Source of the DNA: Pseudomonadota bacterium
GTDB lineage: Bacteria > Pseudomonadota > Gammaproteobacteria > Steroidobacterales > Woeseiaceae
Reading direction: 5' to 3'
Assembly (NCBI GenBank): GCA_022567775.1
Contig: JADFGH010000197.1
Location: 1 to 5,108 of the forward strand
DNA: 5,108 nucleotides
The translations under genes were made by a program, and so were the position numbers. The stretch's first letter is position 1. Every line of letters starts with the position of its first letter. The notes beneath the pieces were generated by a model, which was given only the letters and a program-made list of their open reading frames with translations, was not told the origin of the DNA and did not search any database. Shown in pieces: positions 1 to 5,108 of the stretch.

Positions 1-284
1 TTCGCGTAACTCCCCAGCACCGACTCGACCGGCACCCACACGTCGAACGGAACTCCACTGAAGCGCGCCCGAAAACTCACGGCAGCATTGCTTAGTTTGA
101 GATTATGTGCGGCCGAATGGCTGATATTCAGAATGATTTTGCCGTCTTCGACGTGCTCGCGGGGTACGGTAACGCCGTCGATCGAGGCATCAATGACGAT
201 ATGCGGGGTATGTCCGTTGTCGCCCATCCAGTCGTGCATCGCACGAATCAGGTACGGCCGCTTGGATCTGCTCGGAGTTTTCAT
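1..284 (-). CDS. sspB: SspB, ClpXP protease specificity-enhancing factor (3' end cut by window edge)
   Basis: Not in a simple complete ORF because the gene runs off the left edge; I read it by reverse-complementing positions 1-284, which gives 94 codons from an ATG at 284-282. The N-terminus contains KRPYLIRAMHDWMGDNGHTP (residues 8-27), followed by HIVIDA, VPREHVEDGKIILNIS and a VSFRARFSGVPFDVWVPVESV stretch, interrupted nowhere. This matches the SspB substrate-binding fold (E. coli has RRPYLLRAFYEWLLDN, TPHLVVD and IVLNIAP). In that family the dimeric globular domain binds the ssrA tag, and a flexible C-terminal tail ends in a short ClpX-docking motif; the tail lies outside this window and cannot be checked. 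The gene starts 27 bp after sspA and in the same frame. No strong Shine-Dalgarno sequence precedes the ATG, so translation may be coupled to sspA. The ATG is the only ATG/GTG/TTG between the sspA stop and the conserved region. Confidence 0.93.
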   Translation of the reverse strand, partial: MKTPSRSKRPYLIRAMHDWMGDNGHTPHIVIDASIDGVTVPREHVEDGKIILNISHSAAHNLKLSNAAVSFRARFSGVPFDVWVPVESVLGSYA

Positions 285-311
285 ACGCGAAACCGTCGAT
301 AGCTGCAGTTC

Positions 312-941
312 TTACAGACGCATTTCCTGCTCGAGTTCCGTGAGGCTATCCTGAAACGAGCGCCGCTCAAAGACCCTTTTCAAATACGCATCGATCGGCT
401 CAGCCTGGGAACCCAGTTCAATTCCATATACCGGCAAACGCCACAAAATTGGCGCGATACTGCAGTCAACGAGGGAAAATTCGTCACTGAGGAAATATTT
501 CTTGGCGCTAAACAGGTCAACACTGGCCAGGATGCTGTCCCTCAGCATCTTCCGGGATTTTGTCGACAGCTTTCGTTCGCCGTCGGCCTCGTATTGCTCG
601 GCCAGCTGATACCAGTCAGATTCTATGCGAAACAGCGCCAGGCGAAACTTCGCGCGGGTAACAGGATCAACCGGCATCAACGGTGGGTGCGGAAAGCGTT
701 CATCGAGATACTCGATGATAACGCGCGAGTCATACAACACGAGATCACGATCGACCAGGGTCGGCACCGTGTGATACGGATTCAGATCCATGAGATCTTC
801 GGGCAAGTCCGGGCCTTCAACATCGGCAATTTCGATATTGATGTTCTTTTCTGCCAGTACCATTCGTGCGCGATGGCTATGAATGCACGTTGGTTTGGAA
901 AAAAGTGTCATCACGGATCGTCGGTTGGCAATCACTGCCAT
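312..941 (-). CDS. sspA: SspA, stringent starvation protein A (GST-fold RNA polymerase-associated regulator)
   Basis: The protein has 209 residues, close to the E. coli length of about 212. It opens with MAVIANRRSVMTLFS, nearly identical to E. coli SspA. Residues about 9-84 form a thioredoxin-like N-terminal GST domain, including SHRARMVLAEK (22-32), LNPYHTVPTLVD with the cis-Pro at P60, and IIEYLDERFPHPPLMP. The PHP surface motif falls at residues 84-86, the numbering used for E. coli SspA, where it contacts sigma70 and RNA polymerase. The helical C-terminal domain has YFLSDEFSLVDC (149-160), WRLP and the ending EMRL. Family role: binds RNA polymerase and alters transcription under starvation and acid stress; it is not a catalytic glutathione transferase. 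C19 occupies the GST active-site region, where E. coli has Asp. A good Shine-Dalgarno (AAGGGG, 955-950) sits 8 nt before the ATG. It lies 75 bp after petC and 27 bp before sspB. Confidence 0.96.
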   Translation of the reverse strand: MAVIANRRSVMTLFSKPTCIHSHRARMVLAEKNINIEIADVEGPDLPEDLMDLNPYHTVPTLVDRDLVLYDSRVIIEYLDERFPHPPLMPVDPVTRAKFRLALFRIESDWYQLAEQYEADGERKLSTKSRKMLRDSILASVDLFSAKKYFLSDEFSLVDCSIAPILWRLPVYGIELGSQAEPIDAYLKRVFERRSFQDSLTELEQEMRL

Positions 942-949
942 AATGCGGT

Positions 950-955
950 CCCCTT
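950..955 (-). promoter_or_regulatory. Ribosome binding site of sspA
   Basis: AAGGGG read on the minus strand, 8 nt upstream of the ATG at 941. It is the strongest Shine-Dalgarno match of the minus-strand genes and confirms this start. The 75-bp petC-sspA gap shows no terminator hairpin with a T-run. A very weak promoter-like pair (TTAAGC, 17 nt, TAAATT) can be read in the gap, but I do not call it. Confidence 0.65.
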
Positions 956-1016
956 CAGCAAGAATGCCATAGCGCTAATTTACTGTTGGAATTTATCCAG
1001 CTTAACCGCATCGCCG

Positions 1017-1751
1017 TCAAGAGACATCTTTCCAGATTTCTTTCTTCAGCAGCGAGGCGATAACCCAGAAGAACGCCAGAAATATCAGAACCCAAACTCC
1101 CATTGCCCGCCGGGTCGAAGCAATCGGCTCGCTGATATATTCGAGAAAATTCACGGTGTCGCGAACGAAACTGTCGAATTCCCCGGGCGACATCGAGCCG
1201 GATGTCCGCGTTTCGAAATGCCCGAACACGCTGGTTCCGTTCGCGTCTTCTGTGAAAACGCCGGTTTGAAAACCCTGCAACTCCCACAGTACGTGCGGCA
1301 TGCTGGTTCCCGGCAGGACACGATTGTCTACCCCAGTCGGACTGTCGGGATCGAGATAAAATCCTTTGAGAAAATTAAATGTGTAGTCGGTGGTCCTGGC
1401 CCTCGCCATCAACGACATATCCGGCGGCGGCTGGCCGAACCAGCGTGCAGCATCATCGGCAGCCATATTGGCCTGAATAGTTTCAAACGTTCTTTCGGCA
1501 TTGAACATGAGGTTTTCGATCAGTTGATCTTCGCTCAGCTGAAGATCGTCCGCCATGCTATTGAATCGCACGTATTTCGCTGAATGGCATCCGCTGCAGT
1601 AATTCATGAAATTCCTGGCCCCACGCTGCAAAGAACTGACGTCGCCCACGTCGTTTTCGGCAGACTCCAGCTCAATGCTGGTGGCGGAAAATACGTCACT
1701 GCCGGCAAGTAGCGCTGCCAGCGCCACGGCGATCCTTGTCGCCTTATCCAT
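1017..1751 (-). CDS. petC: Cytochrome c1, haem-c subunit of the ubiquinol-cytochrome c reductase (bc1) complex
   Basis: The protein has 244 residues, typical for a bacterial stand-alone cytochrome c1 (not fused to cytochrome b). Residues 1-23 are a Sec-type signal peptide with probable cleavage after FSA. The covalent haem-binding motif CSGCH is at 52-56, with H56 as proximal ligand. The distal ligand is most likely M151 in PGTSMPHVLWELQG, the conserved c1 segment; WFGQPPPDMSLMARAR (104-119) and DYTFNFLKGFY are further family signatures. A single C-terminal membrane anchor spans about 217-235, followed by basic KKEIWK on the cytoplasmic side. Role: takes electrons from the Rieske cluster and passes them to a soluble or membrane cytochrome c in the periplasm. 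The start codon overlaps the petB stop by eight bases (ATGGATAA), a classical coupling arrangement; a CAGGG at 1765-1761 lies 9 nt upstream. All key residues are present. Confidence 0.97.
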   Translation of the reverse strand: MDKATRIAVALAALLAGSDVFSATSIELESAENDVGDVSSLQRGARNFMNYCSGCHSAKYVRFNSMADDLQLSEDQLIENLMFNAERTFETIQANMAADDAARWFGQPPPDMSLMARARTTDYTFNFLKGFYLDPDSPTGVDNRVLPGTSMPHVLWELQGFQTGVFTEDANGTSVFGHFETRTSGSMSPGEFDSFVRDTVNFLEYISEPIASTRRAMGVWVLIFLAFFWVIASLLKKEIWKDVS

Positions 1752-2994
1752 GATAGACGACCCTGTCCGGTACCGGCTTGGTCTTGTCGATTGCCGTGTA
1801 ATACGGCATCAGCAGGAAAAAGCCGAAGTAAACGACCGAGAAGATTCGCGACATGATGACGTAGATGCTGTCCACAGGCTGCATTCCCAGCCAGCCGAGC
1901 GTGGCGAAACTAATGACAAACAGGGTAAGTGCCAGTCTGTAAATCCAACCCCGGTAACGGATAGACCTGACCCTCGAACGATCCAGCCACGGCAGGAACA
2001 GCGGCAGCAGAACCGCACTGGCCATCAGGATTGCGCCCCAGAGTTTGTCCGGAACTGCGCGCAAAATCGCGTAGAAAGGCGTGAAATACCAAACCGGCGC
2101 GATGTGTTCGGGCGTTGCCATCGTATTGGCAGCCTCGAAATTCGCATGCTCCAGGAAGTAGCCGCCCATATCGGGCGCGAAAAACACCACGGCGCAGAAA
2201 AGCATCAGAAATACGATGATGCCGACCAGGTCCTTGGTGGTGTGATAAGGATGAAACGCCACACCATCCAGTGGGATGCCATCCGGACCCTTGTGGTCCT
2301 TGATCTCGACGCCATCGGGATTGTTCGAACCGACATGATGTAACGCCACGATATGCACGAAGACCAGTGCAATTAACGCGATCGGGATGAGGATTACATG
2401 TAGCGCAAAAAAACGGTTCAGCGTGATATCCGATATTGAGTAATCGCCGCGGATGTACTCGACCAGGGTTTCACCGATAGCTGGTATGGCGCCAAACAGG
2501 GAGATAATCACTTGTGCCCCCCAGTACGACATTTGTCCCCACGGCAGCAGGTAACCGGAGAACGCCTCGGCAAACAACGCAAAGAAGATCATCATGCCGA
2601 TGATCCAGATCAGTTCGCGGGGCTTCTTGTAGGAACCGTAAAGCATCGCCCGGAACATATGTAGATAAACCACGATAAAGAAAAACGACGCACCCGTCGA
2701 ATGCATGTAACGAATCAGCCAACCCCATTCCACGTCACGCATGATGTACTCAACCGATGCAAACGCCTCGTCGGCCGACGGCTTGTAATTCATCGTCAGA
2801 AAAATGCCGGTGAATAGCTGGATCATCAGTACAACCATTGCCAGGACGCCGAATAGGTACCACCAGTTGAAATTCTTGGACGCGTAGTATTGAGTGATGT
2901 GGTACTGCATCGTTTCCGTCAACGGGAAACGATCATCGATCCACTTCATGAAACCACCCTTCGGGACGCCGATTTCTGATTCGATCCTGGCCAT
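1744..2994 (-). CDS. petB: Cytochrome b subunit of the bc1 complex
   Basis: The 416-residue polytopic membrane protein combines both halves of cytochrome b (eight predicted helices), unlike the split b6/subunit IV form. The four axial haem histidines are visible: H98 and H112 (13 residues between) and H199 and H214 (14 between). Other signatures are YMHSTGAS, GYLLPWGQMSYWGA (147-160), HHVGSNNPDGVEIK and the Qo-site loop PEHIAPVWYFTPFY (295-308), which has PVWY where mitochondria and alphaproteobacteria have PEWY. Role: oxidises ubiquinol at Qo and reduces quinone at Qi, carrying the Q cycle. The first ATG shares one base with the petA stop (TAATG) and has GGGAG 7 nt upstream. A second ATG at 2949-2947 (M16, MKWIDDRFP) also has AAGGG 7 nt upstream and lines up better with the Pseudomonas-type N-terminus as I recall it. 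Either start could be real; the shorter form would have 401 residues. Confidence 0.98.
   Translation of the reverse strand: MARIESEIGVPKGGFMKWIDDRFPLTETMQYHITQYYASKNFNWWYLFGVLAMVVLMIQLFTGIFLTMNYKPSADEAFASVEYIMRDVEWGWLIRYMHSTGASFFFIVVYLHMFRAMLYGSYKKPRELIWIIGMMIFFALFAEAFSGYLLPWGQMSYWGAQVIISLFGAIPAIGETLVEYIRGDYSISDITLNRFFALHVILIPIALIALVFVHIVALHHVGSNNPDGVEIKDHKGPDGIPLDGVAFHPYHTTKDLVGIIVFLMLFCAVVFFAPDMGGYFLEHANFEAANTMATPEHIAPVWYFTPFYAILRAVPDKLWGAILMASAVLLPLFLPWLDRSRVRSIRYRGWIYRLALTLFVISFATLGWLGMQPVDSIYVIMSRIFSVVYFGFFLLMPYYTAIDKTKPVPDRVVYHG
2954..2961 (-). promoter_or_regulatory. Internal Shine-Dalgarno before an alternative petB start (M16)
   Basis: AAGGGTGG read on the minus strand, ending 4 nt (AAGGG: 7 nt) before the ATG at 2949-2947. 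It rivals the GGGAG at 3006-3002 in front of the first ATG. The 15 extra residues (MARIESEIGVPKGGF) precede the conserved amphipathic start of cytochrome b, so the site bears directly on where petB begins. Confidence 0.4.
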
Positions 2995-3578
2995 TACGCT
3001 GCTCCCGAATCGGCGCCGATCATAATGAGGTCCTCACGAATGAACCGGTAGGGCGGAACACGCAGGTTGTCCGGTGCCGGCACCCCTTTATACACGCGTC
3101 CGGAAAGGTCGAAACGCGACCCATGACAGGGGCAGAAAAAACCGCCGAACCAGTCGTCCGCCGGACCAACGTCTATCTGCGCAATAGGCGCACAGCCGAG
3201 GTGAGTGCAGGTCCCCTCGACGACCAGAAACTCCGGCTTCATTGAACGATATTCGTTAACGGCAAACTCGGGTTGCTGGTCTTCCTTCGCCGAATCGGGA
3301 TCTACAAGCAGATCCGTTGACAGCGGCAGGCGAGACAGCATTTCCTCATTACGTCGCAATATGAATACGACCCTTCCGCGCCACATAACCCGAATCATCT
3401 CACCAGGCTCAAGCGTGCCGACGGGAACCTCGACCGGCGCACCGAGCGCCTGTGCACGAGCGCTGGGCTTCAGCGATGCGAGGAACGGATACATGGCAAA
3501 CGCGATGCCGACACCGCCGGTCACGGCGGTGGCAACAGTCAGGAAATGACGTCTTTTTTGATCAACGTCGTCGGTCAT
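2994..3578 (-). CDS. petA: Rieske [2Fe-2S] iron-sulfur subunit of the bc1 complex
   Basis: The protein has 194 residues, normal for a bacterial Rieske protein. The N-terminus carries a twin-arginine-like motif KRRHFLT (8-14) followed by a hydrophobic helix (about 15-35) that in this family stays as the membrane anchor after Tat export. The cluster motifs are CTHLGC (124-129) and CPCHGS (149-154): C124, H126, C149 and H152 bind the iron-sulfur cluster, while C129 and C151 should form the stabilising disulfide. The loop PAPDNLRVPPY (167-177) holds the Pro-loop region. F156 stands where mitochondrial and alphaproteobacterial proteins have a Tyr that hydrogen-bonds the cluster. Role: accepts the first electron from ubiquinol at Qo and swings to cytochrome c1. 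It is the first gene of the operon; GGGAG (3589-3585) lies 6 nt before the ATG, which supports the start. Confidence 0.98.
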   Translation of the reverse strand: MTDDVDQKRRHFLTVATAVTGGVGIAFAMYPFLASLKPSARAQALGAPVEVPVGTLEPGEMIRVMWRGRVVFILRRNEEMLSRLPLSTDLLVDPDSAKEDQQPEFAVNEYRSMKPEFLVVEGTCTHLGCAPIAQIDVGPADDWFGGFFCPCHGSRFDLSGRVYKGVPAPDNLRVPPYRFIREDLIMIGADSGAA

Positions 3579-3720
3579 TCAGGGCTCCCATTCACTACAT
3601 TTCCCAGCGTTGGCACCGAAATCATTAAAATCACTTTTGCACAGGCATTTCCCGGTCCAAAATGCCGGCGCACAGCCCGGAACCGCGTATCAATGACAGT
3701 TGCGCCTTGCATTGCCTCGC

Positions 3721-3735
3721 CTAAGCATCCCTTAG
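3721..3735. repeat. Small inverted repeat in the petA leader
   Basis: CTAAG-CATCC-CTTAG, 5-bp arms and a 5-nt loop. It sits just upstream of the ATG of the possible leader ORF (3712). There is no T-run. It is listed as a third small hairpin of the leader; alone it could be chance. Confidence 0.25.
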
Positions 3736-3815
3736 CAACGATTTGACAGGCCCTCTCACTTGGACGGTGTAGTGCTTTATTCGAAAACAGGTAAATTTGC
3801 AGCAGACCCGGTTTG

Positions 3816-3830
3816 CCGTCAGGATGACGG
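3816..3830. repeat. Perfect inverted repeat, 6-bp arms with 3-nt loop
   Basis: CCGTCA-GGA-TGACGG on the plus strand; the minus strand reads CCGTCA-TCC-TGACGG. It lies about 30 nt downstream of the predicted petA transcription start. It has no T-run on either side, so it does not look like an intrinsic terminator. It could be an RNA hairpin in the leader or a dimeric operator site; the sequence does not tell which. Confidence 0.5.
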
Positions 3831-3840
3831 ATGATTCGGG

Positions 3841-3858
3841 ACTGGGTGCGAAACCAGT
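3841..3858. repeat. Inverted repeat at the predicted petA transcript 5' end
   Basis: ACTGG (3841-3845) and CCAGT (3854-3858) pair perfectly around an 8-nt loop. The predicted minus-strand start (near 3857) falls at the edge of this hairpin, so it could form a 5'-terminal stem in the leader, 10 nt before the 3816-3830 hairpin. Five-bp stems arise by chance, so support is modest. Confidence 0.3.
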
Positions 3859-3863
3859 GGCGC

Positions 3864-3893
3864 ATTATACACGCGGCCACGCAAAATTGGCTA
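3864..3893 (-). promoter_or_regulatory. Candidate sigma70 promoter for petABC
   Basis: On the minus strand, TATAAT (3869-3864) is a perfect -10 hexamer. TAGCCA (3893-3888) matches the -35 consensus TTGACA at four of six positions, with an 18-nt spacer. Transcription would begin near 3857 and run about 280 nt before the petA ATG. No other hexamer pair of similar quality is visible closer to petA. Hexamer matching alone is weak evidence, and the ATTATA on the other strand is the same site read backwards. Confidence 0.45.
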
Positions 3894-3934
3894 GACCGTA
3901 AAACAGCGATGTCTCGCCATCCGCGTCCCCGAAA

Positions 3935-5056
3935 TTGCCTGTAGCAACGCTTGGCGGTAGCCCCTTGGCGAGACTTAAACCGATTTTGATATTCCTCGTT
4001 CAGTCGATTGTGGTCGGGCTCGCCGCCGCTTTCATCGTCGTTCTCGTGCGGCCACAACTTTTGCCGGCTCTGCAGTCTGGCCGGGCCGCTATCTCCGGTC
4101 AGCCAGCGAGCTACGCCGATGCGGTAGACATCAGCGCACCGGCGGTCGCCAATGTCTATACCCGGAGGCTCGTCGCCACGAGCGACGCGTCCGGAGGTTC
4201 GGGCAGGTTCCAGATCAACACCAGCCTCGGCTCAGCGGTGGTCATTGATTCTGAGGGATATCTCGTCACAAATTTTCACGTCGTTGCCGACGCAACTGAG
4301 ATTCGGCTGCAGATGGCTGACGGGCGCATCGCGAATCCTGAAGTAGTTGGCGTTGACAGCGAAACAGATCTTGCTCTTCTCAAGGTTGACCTCGGCCCGT
4401 TGCCTGCGATTCCTCTTGGCCGGTCGGACCAGTTGCGCATCGGCGACGTCGTGCTGGCGATTGGCAATCCATATGGCCTGAGCAAGACCGTAACCCAGGG
4501 CATCGTCAGCGCGACGGGCCGCGGATTGCTTGGTCTCCTGACATTCGAGAATTTTATTCAGACGGATGCGGCGATTAATGAAGGCAATTCGGGCGGCGCG
4601 CTAATCAACAGCAGAGGCGAACTGGTTGGCATCAACACCGCCGTCCTGGCGCAGGACGCCGGAACAGAAGGTATAGGCTTCGCGATCCCGGTAGACCTGG
4701 TCCGCGGCGTCGTCGACGAAATCAAAAAGCACGGCCGCGTTATTCGCGGCTGGGTGGGACTGATCCCGGACGAGCTGAGCCGGGCAGAATCTGCGGCGCT
4801 GGGGCTCGATCCGAACGTGGGCATTCTTCTTGGTTCAATCGTCCCTGAAGGGCCGGCCGCCGTTGCAGGCCTGCAGCGCGGCGATGTGATTCTGGGCATA
4901 GATGGCGAGTCGATACGCTCCCGTCAGCAGGCGCTGCTGCTGGTTGCACGACTGAATCCCGGGGAGCAGGTGGAGATCGACGGCTGGCGAGATGGCGAGC
5001 GTTTCCGGGCCATACTGGTGGTGGCCGAGCGGCCGAAGCTTGCCACCACAAACTAA
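3935..5056 (+). CDS. degS: DegS/AlgW-like membrane-anchored serine endoprotease (HtrA family, one PDZ domain)
   Basis: 373 residues from a TTG start. One membrane anchor spans about 17-38, and SYADAVDISAPAVANVY (59-75) opens the trypsin-like domain. The catalytic triad is complete: H115 (TNFHVV), D145 (SETDLALL) and S219 (GNSGGAL). GRSDQLRIGDVVLAIGNP, GIVSATGR and GIGFAIP are HtrA signatures; R196 matches the activating arginine of the DegS L3 region. A single PDZ domain follows (about 272-365, VIRGWVGL to the end), whereas DegP has two. Length and layout fit DegS/AlgW, which senses exposed C-termini of misfolded outer-membrane proteins and cuts the periplasmic part of the RseA/MucA anti-sigma factor. 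Start choice is uncertain: no ATG exists before the anchor, TTG 3935 lacks a Shine-Dalgarno, and TTG 3965 (MARLKPILIF, 363 residues) has GGCGG 7 nt upstream and is my preferred start. It is transcribed divergently from petABC. Whether it is strictly DegS or another short HtrA is not provable here. Confidence 0.93.
   Translation: MPVATLGGSPLARLKPILIFLVQSIVVGLAAAFIVVLVRPQLLPALQSGRAAISGQPASYADAVDISAPAVANVYTRRLVATSDASGGSGRFQINTSLGSAVVIDSEGYLVTNFHVVADATEIRLQMADGRIANPEVVGVDSETDLALLKVDLGPLPAIPLGRSDQLRIGDVVLAIGNPYGLSKTVTQGIVSATGRGLLGLLTFENFIQTDAAINEGNSGGALINSRGELVGINTAVLAQDAGTEGIGFAIPVDLVRGVVDEIKKHGRVIRGWVGLIPDELSRAESAALGLDPNVGILLGSIVPEGPAAVAGLQRGDVILGIDGESIRSRQQALLLVARLNPGEQVEIDGWRDGERFRAILVVAERPKLATTN
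3953..3957 (+). promoter_or_regulatory. Weak Shine-Dalgarno favouring the second TTG (3965) of the protease gene
   Basis: GGCGG ends 7 nt before TTG 3965-3967. The first TTG at 3935 is preceded by CGTCCCCGAAA, which has no Shine-Dalgarno character. An in-frame stop (TAA, 3899-3901) limits the gene to starts after 3902, and no ATG or GTG occurs in frame until GTG 4010, inside the membrane anchor. Confidence 0.35.
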
Positions 5057-5108
5057 CAGGCGATATTTGTGGGATGGCAATGGGCATGGCGCCAGTTATT
5101 TGTTGCCT

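Larger units (their letters stand above)
3579..3934. other. Divergent intergenic region between petA and the DegS-like gene, likely a long petA leader
   Basis: 356 bp without a convincing protein gene. Open frames here (for instance a minus-strand frame running from inside the protease gene to the petA start) show no recognisable family. The region contains a minus-strand promoter candidate at 3864-3893, hairpins at 3841-3858, 3816-3830 and 3721-3735, and a perfect TTGACA on the plus strand at 3743-3748 that lacks a good -10 partner. I see no tRNA features and no rnpB, 6S or SRP RNA consensus elements. If the minus-strand promoter is used, about 280 nt of untranslated leader would precede petA, which is long for a housekeeping operon. 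Confidence 0.7.

Noticed and set aside
942..1016. Separate promoter for sspA in the petC-sspA gap
   Set aside because: The best pair, TTAAGC and TAAATT, matches consensus at three and four positions only; such matches are expected by chance in an AT-richer gap.
594..1583. 329-codon plus-strand ORF
   Set aside because: It is antisense to sspA and petC, both of which are unambiguous; the translation resembles no family.
1606..2343. 245-codon plus-strand ORF
   Set aside because: Antisense to petC and petB; rich in Arg, His and Gln as expected for a shadow frame.
3743..3773. Plus-strand promoter for the protease gene: perfect TTGACA with TGTAGT
   Set aside because: The -10 matches only four of six bases and the spacer would be 19 nt; at 17 nt the hexamer is GGTGTA. 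It would also leave a leader of about 150 nt. Not strong enough to call.
3816..3830. Rho-independent terminator
   Set aside because: The hairpin has no following T-run on either strand and there is no gene whose end it would mark.
3575..4057. 160-codon minus-strand ORF spanning the intergenic region and the start of the protease gene
   Set aside because: It overlaps the protease N-terminus antisense, has no recognisable family and an atypical composition rich in Arg; only the 3' portion is kept, as a low-confidence leader ORF finding.
5074..5108. Start of a next plus-strand gene (ATG at 5074, 5080 or 5086, one open frame)
   Set aside because: Only 11 codons remain before the window ends and they match nothing; no support beyond an open frame.

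Overview
The window is a compact piece of core chromosome, most likely from a gammaproteobacterium. Moderate-to-high GC, the gene order petA-petB-petC-sspA-sspB, the bc1 subunit signatures (PVWY in cytochrome b, CPCHGSRFD in the Rieske protein) and an AlgW/DegS-type protease all point that way. I cannot name a genus from the sequence alone.

Layout. Positions 1-3578 are one minus-strand gene run, read right to left: petA (Rieske iron-sulfur protein), petB (cytochrome b), petC (cytochrome c1), sspA (stringent starvation protein A) and sspB (ClpXP adaptor, cut by the left edge). petA/petB overlap by one base (TAATG) and petB/petC by eight bases (ATGGATAA). sspA follows petC after 75 bp, and sspB follows sspA after 27 bp with no visible terminator, so all five genes may share a transcript. 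Positions 3579-3934 are a 356-bp divergent intergenic region. It holds a candidate minus-strand promoter with a perfect TATAAT, three small hairpins and a weak upstream ORF that ends in an ATGA overlap with petA. Positions 3935-5056 carry a plus-strand, membrane-anchored, DegS/AlgW-like serine protease with a complete catalytic triad and one PDZ domain; it starts at a TTG codon. The last 52 bases hold nothing I can assign.

How the genes work together. PetABC form the cytochrome bc1 complex, which oxidises ubiquinol and reduces cytochrome c while moving protons across the inner membrane. SspA is a GST-fold RNA-polymerase-associated regulator, and SspB delivers ssrA-tagged peptides from stalled ribosomes to ClpXP. 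The DegS-like protease would sense misfolded envelope proteins and start cleavage of an anti-sigma factor. The linkage brings together respiration, stress transcription and protein quality control. As I recall it, this neighbourhood is conserved in many gammaproteobacteria, so it is not a new system.

I found no mobile element, CRISPR array, tRNA/rRNA gene or disrupted gene. The least explained part is the long petA leader.
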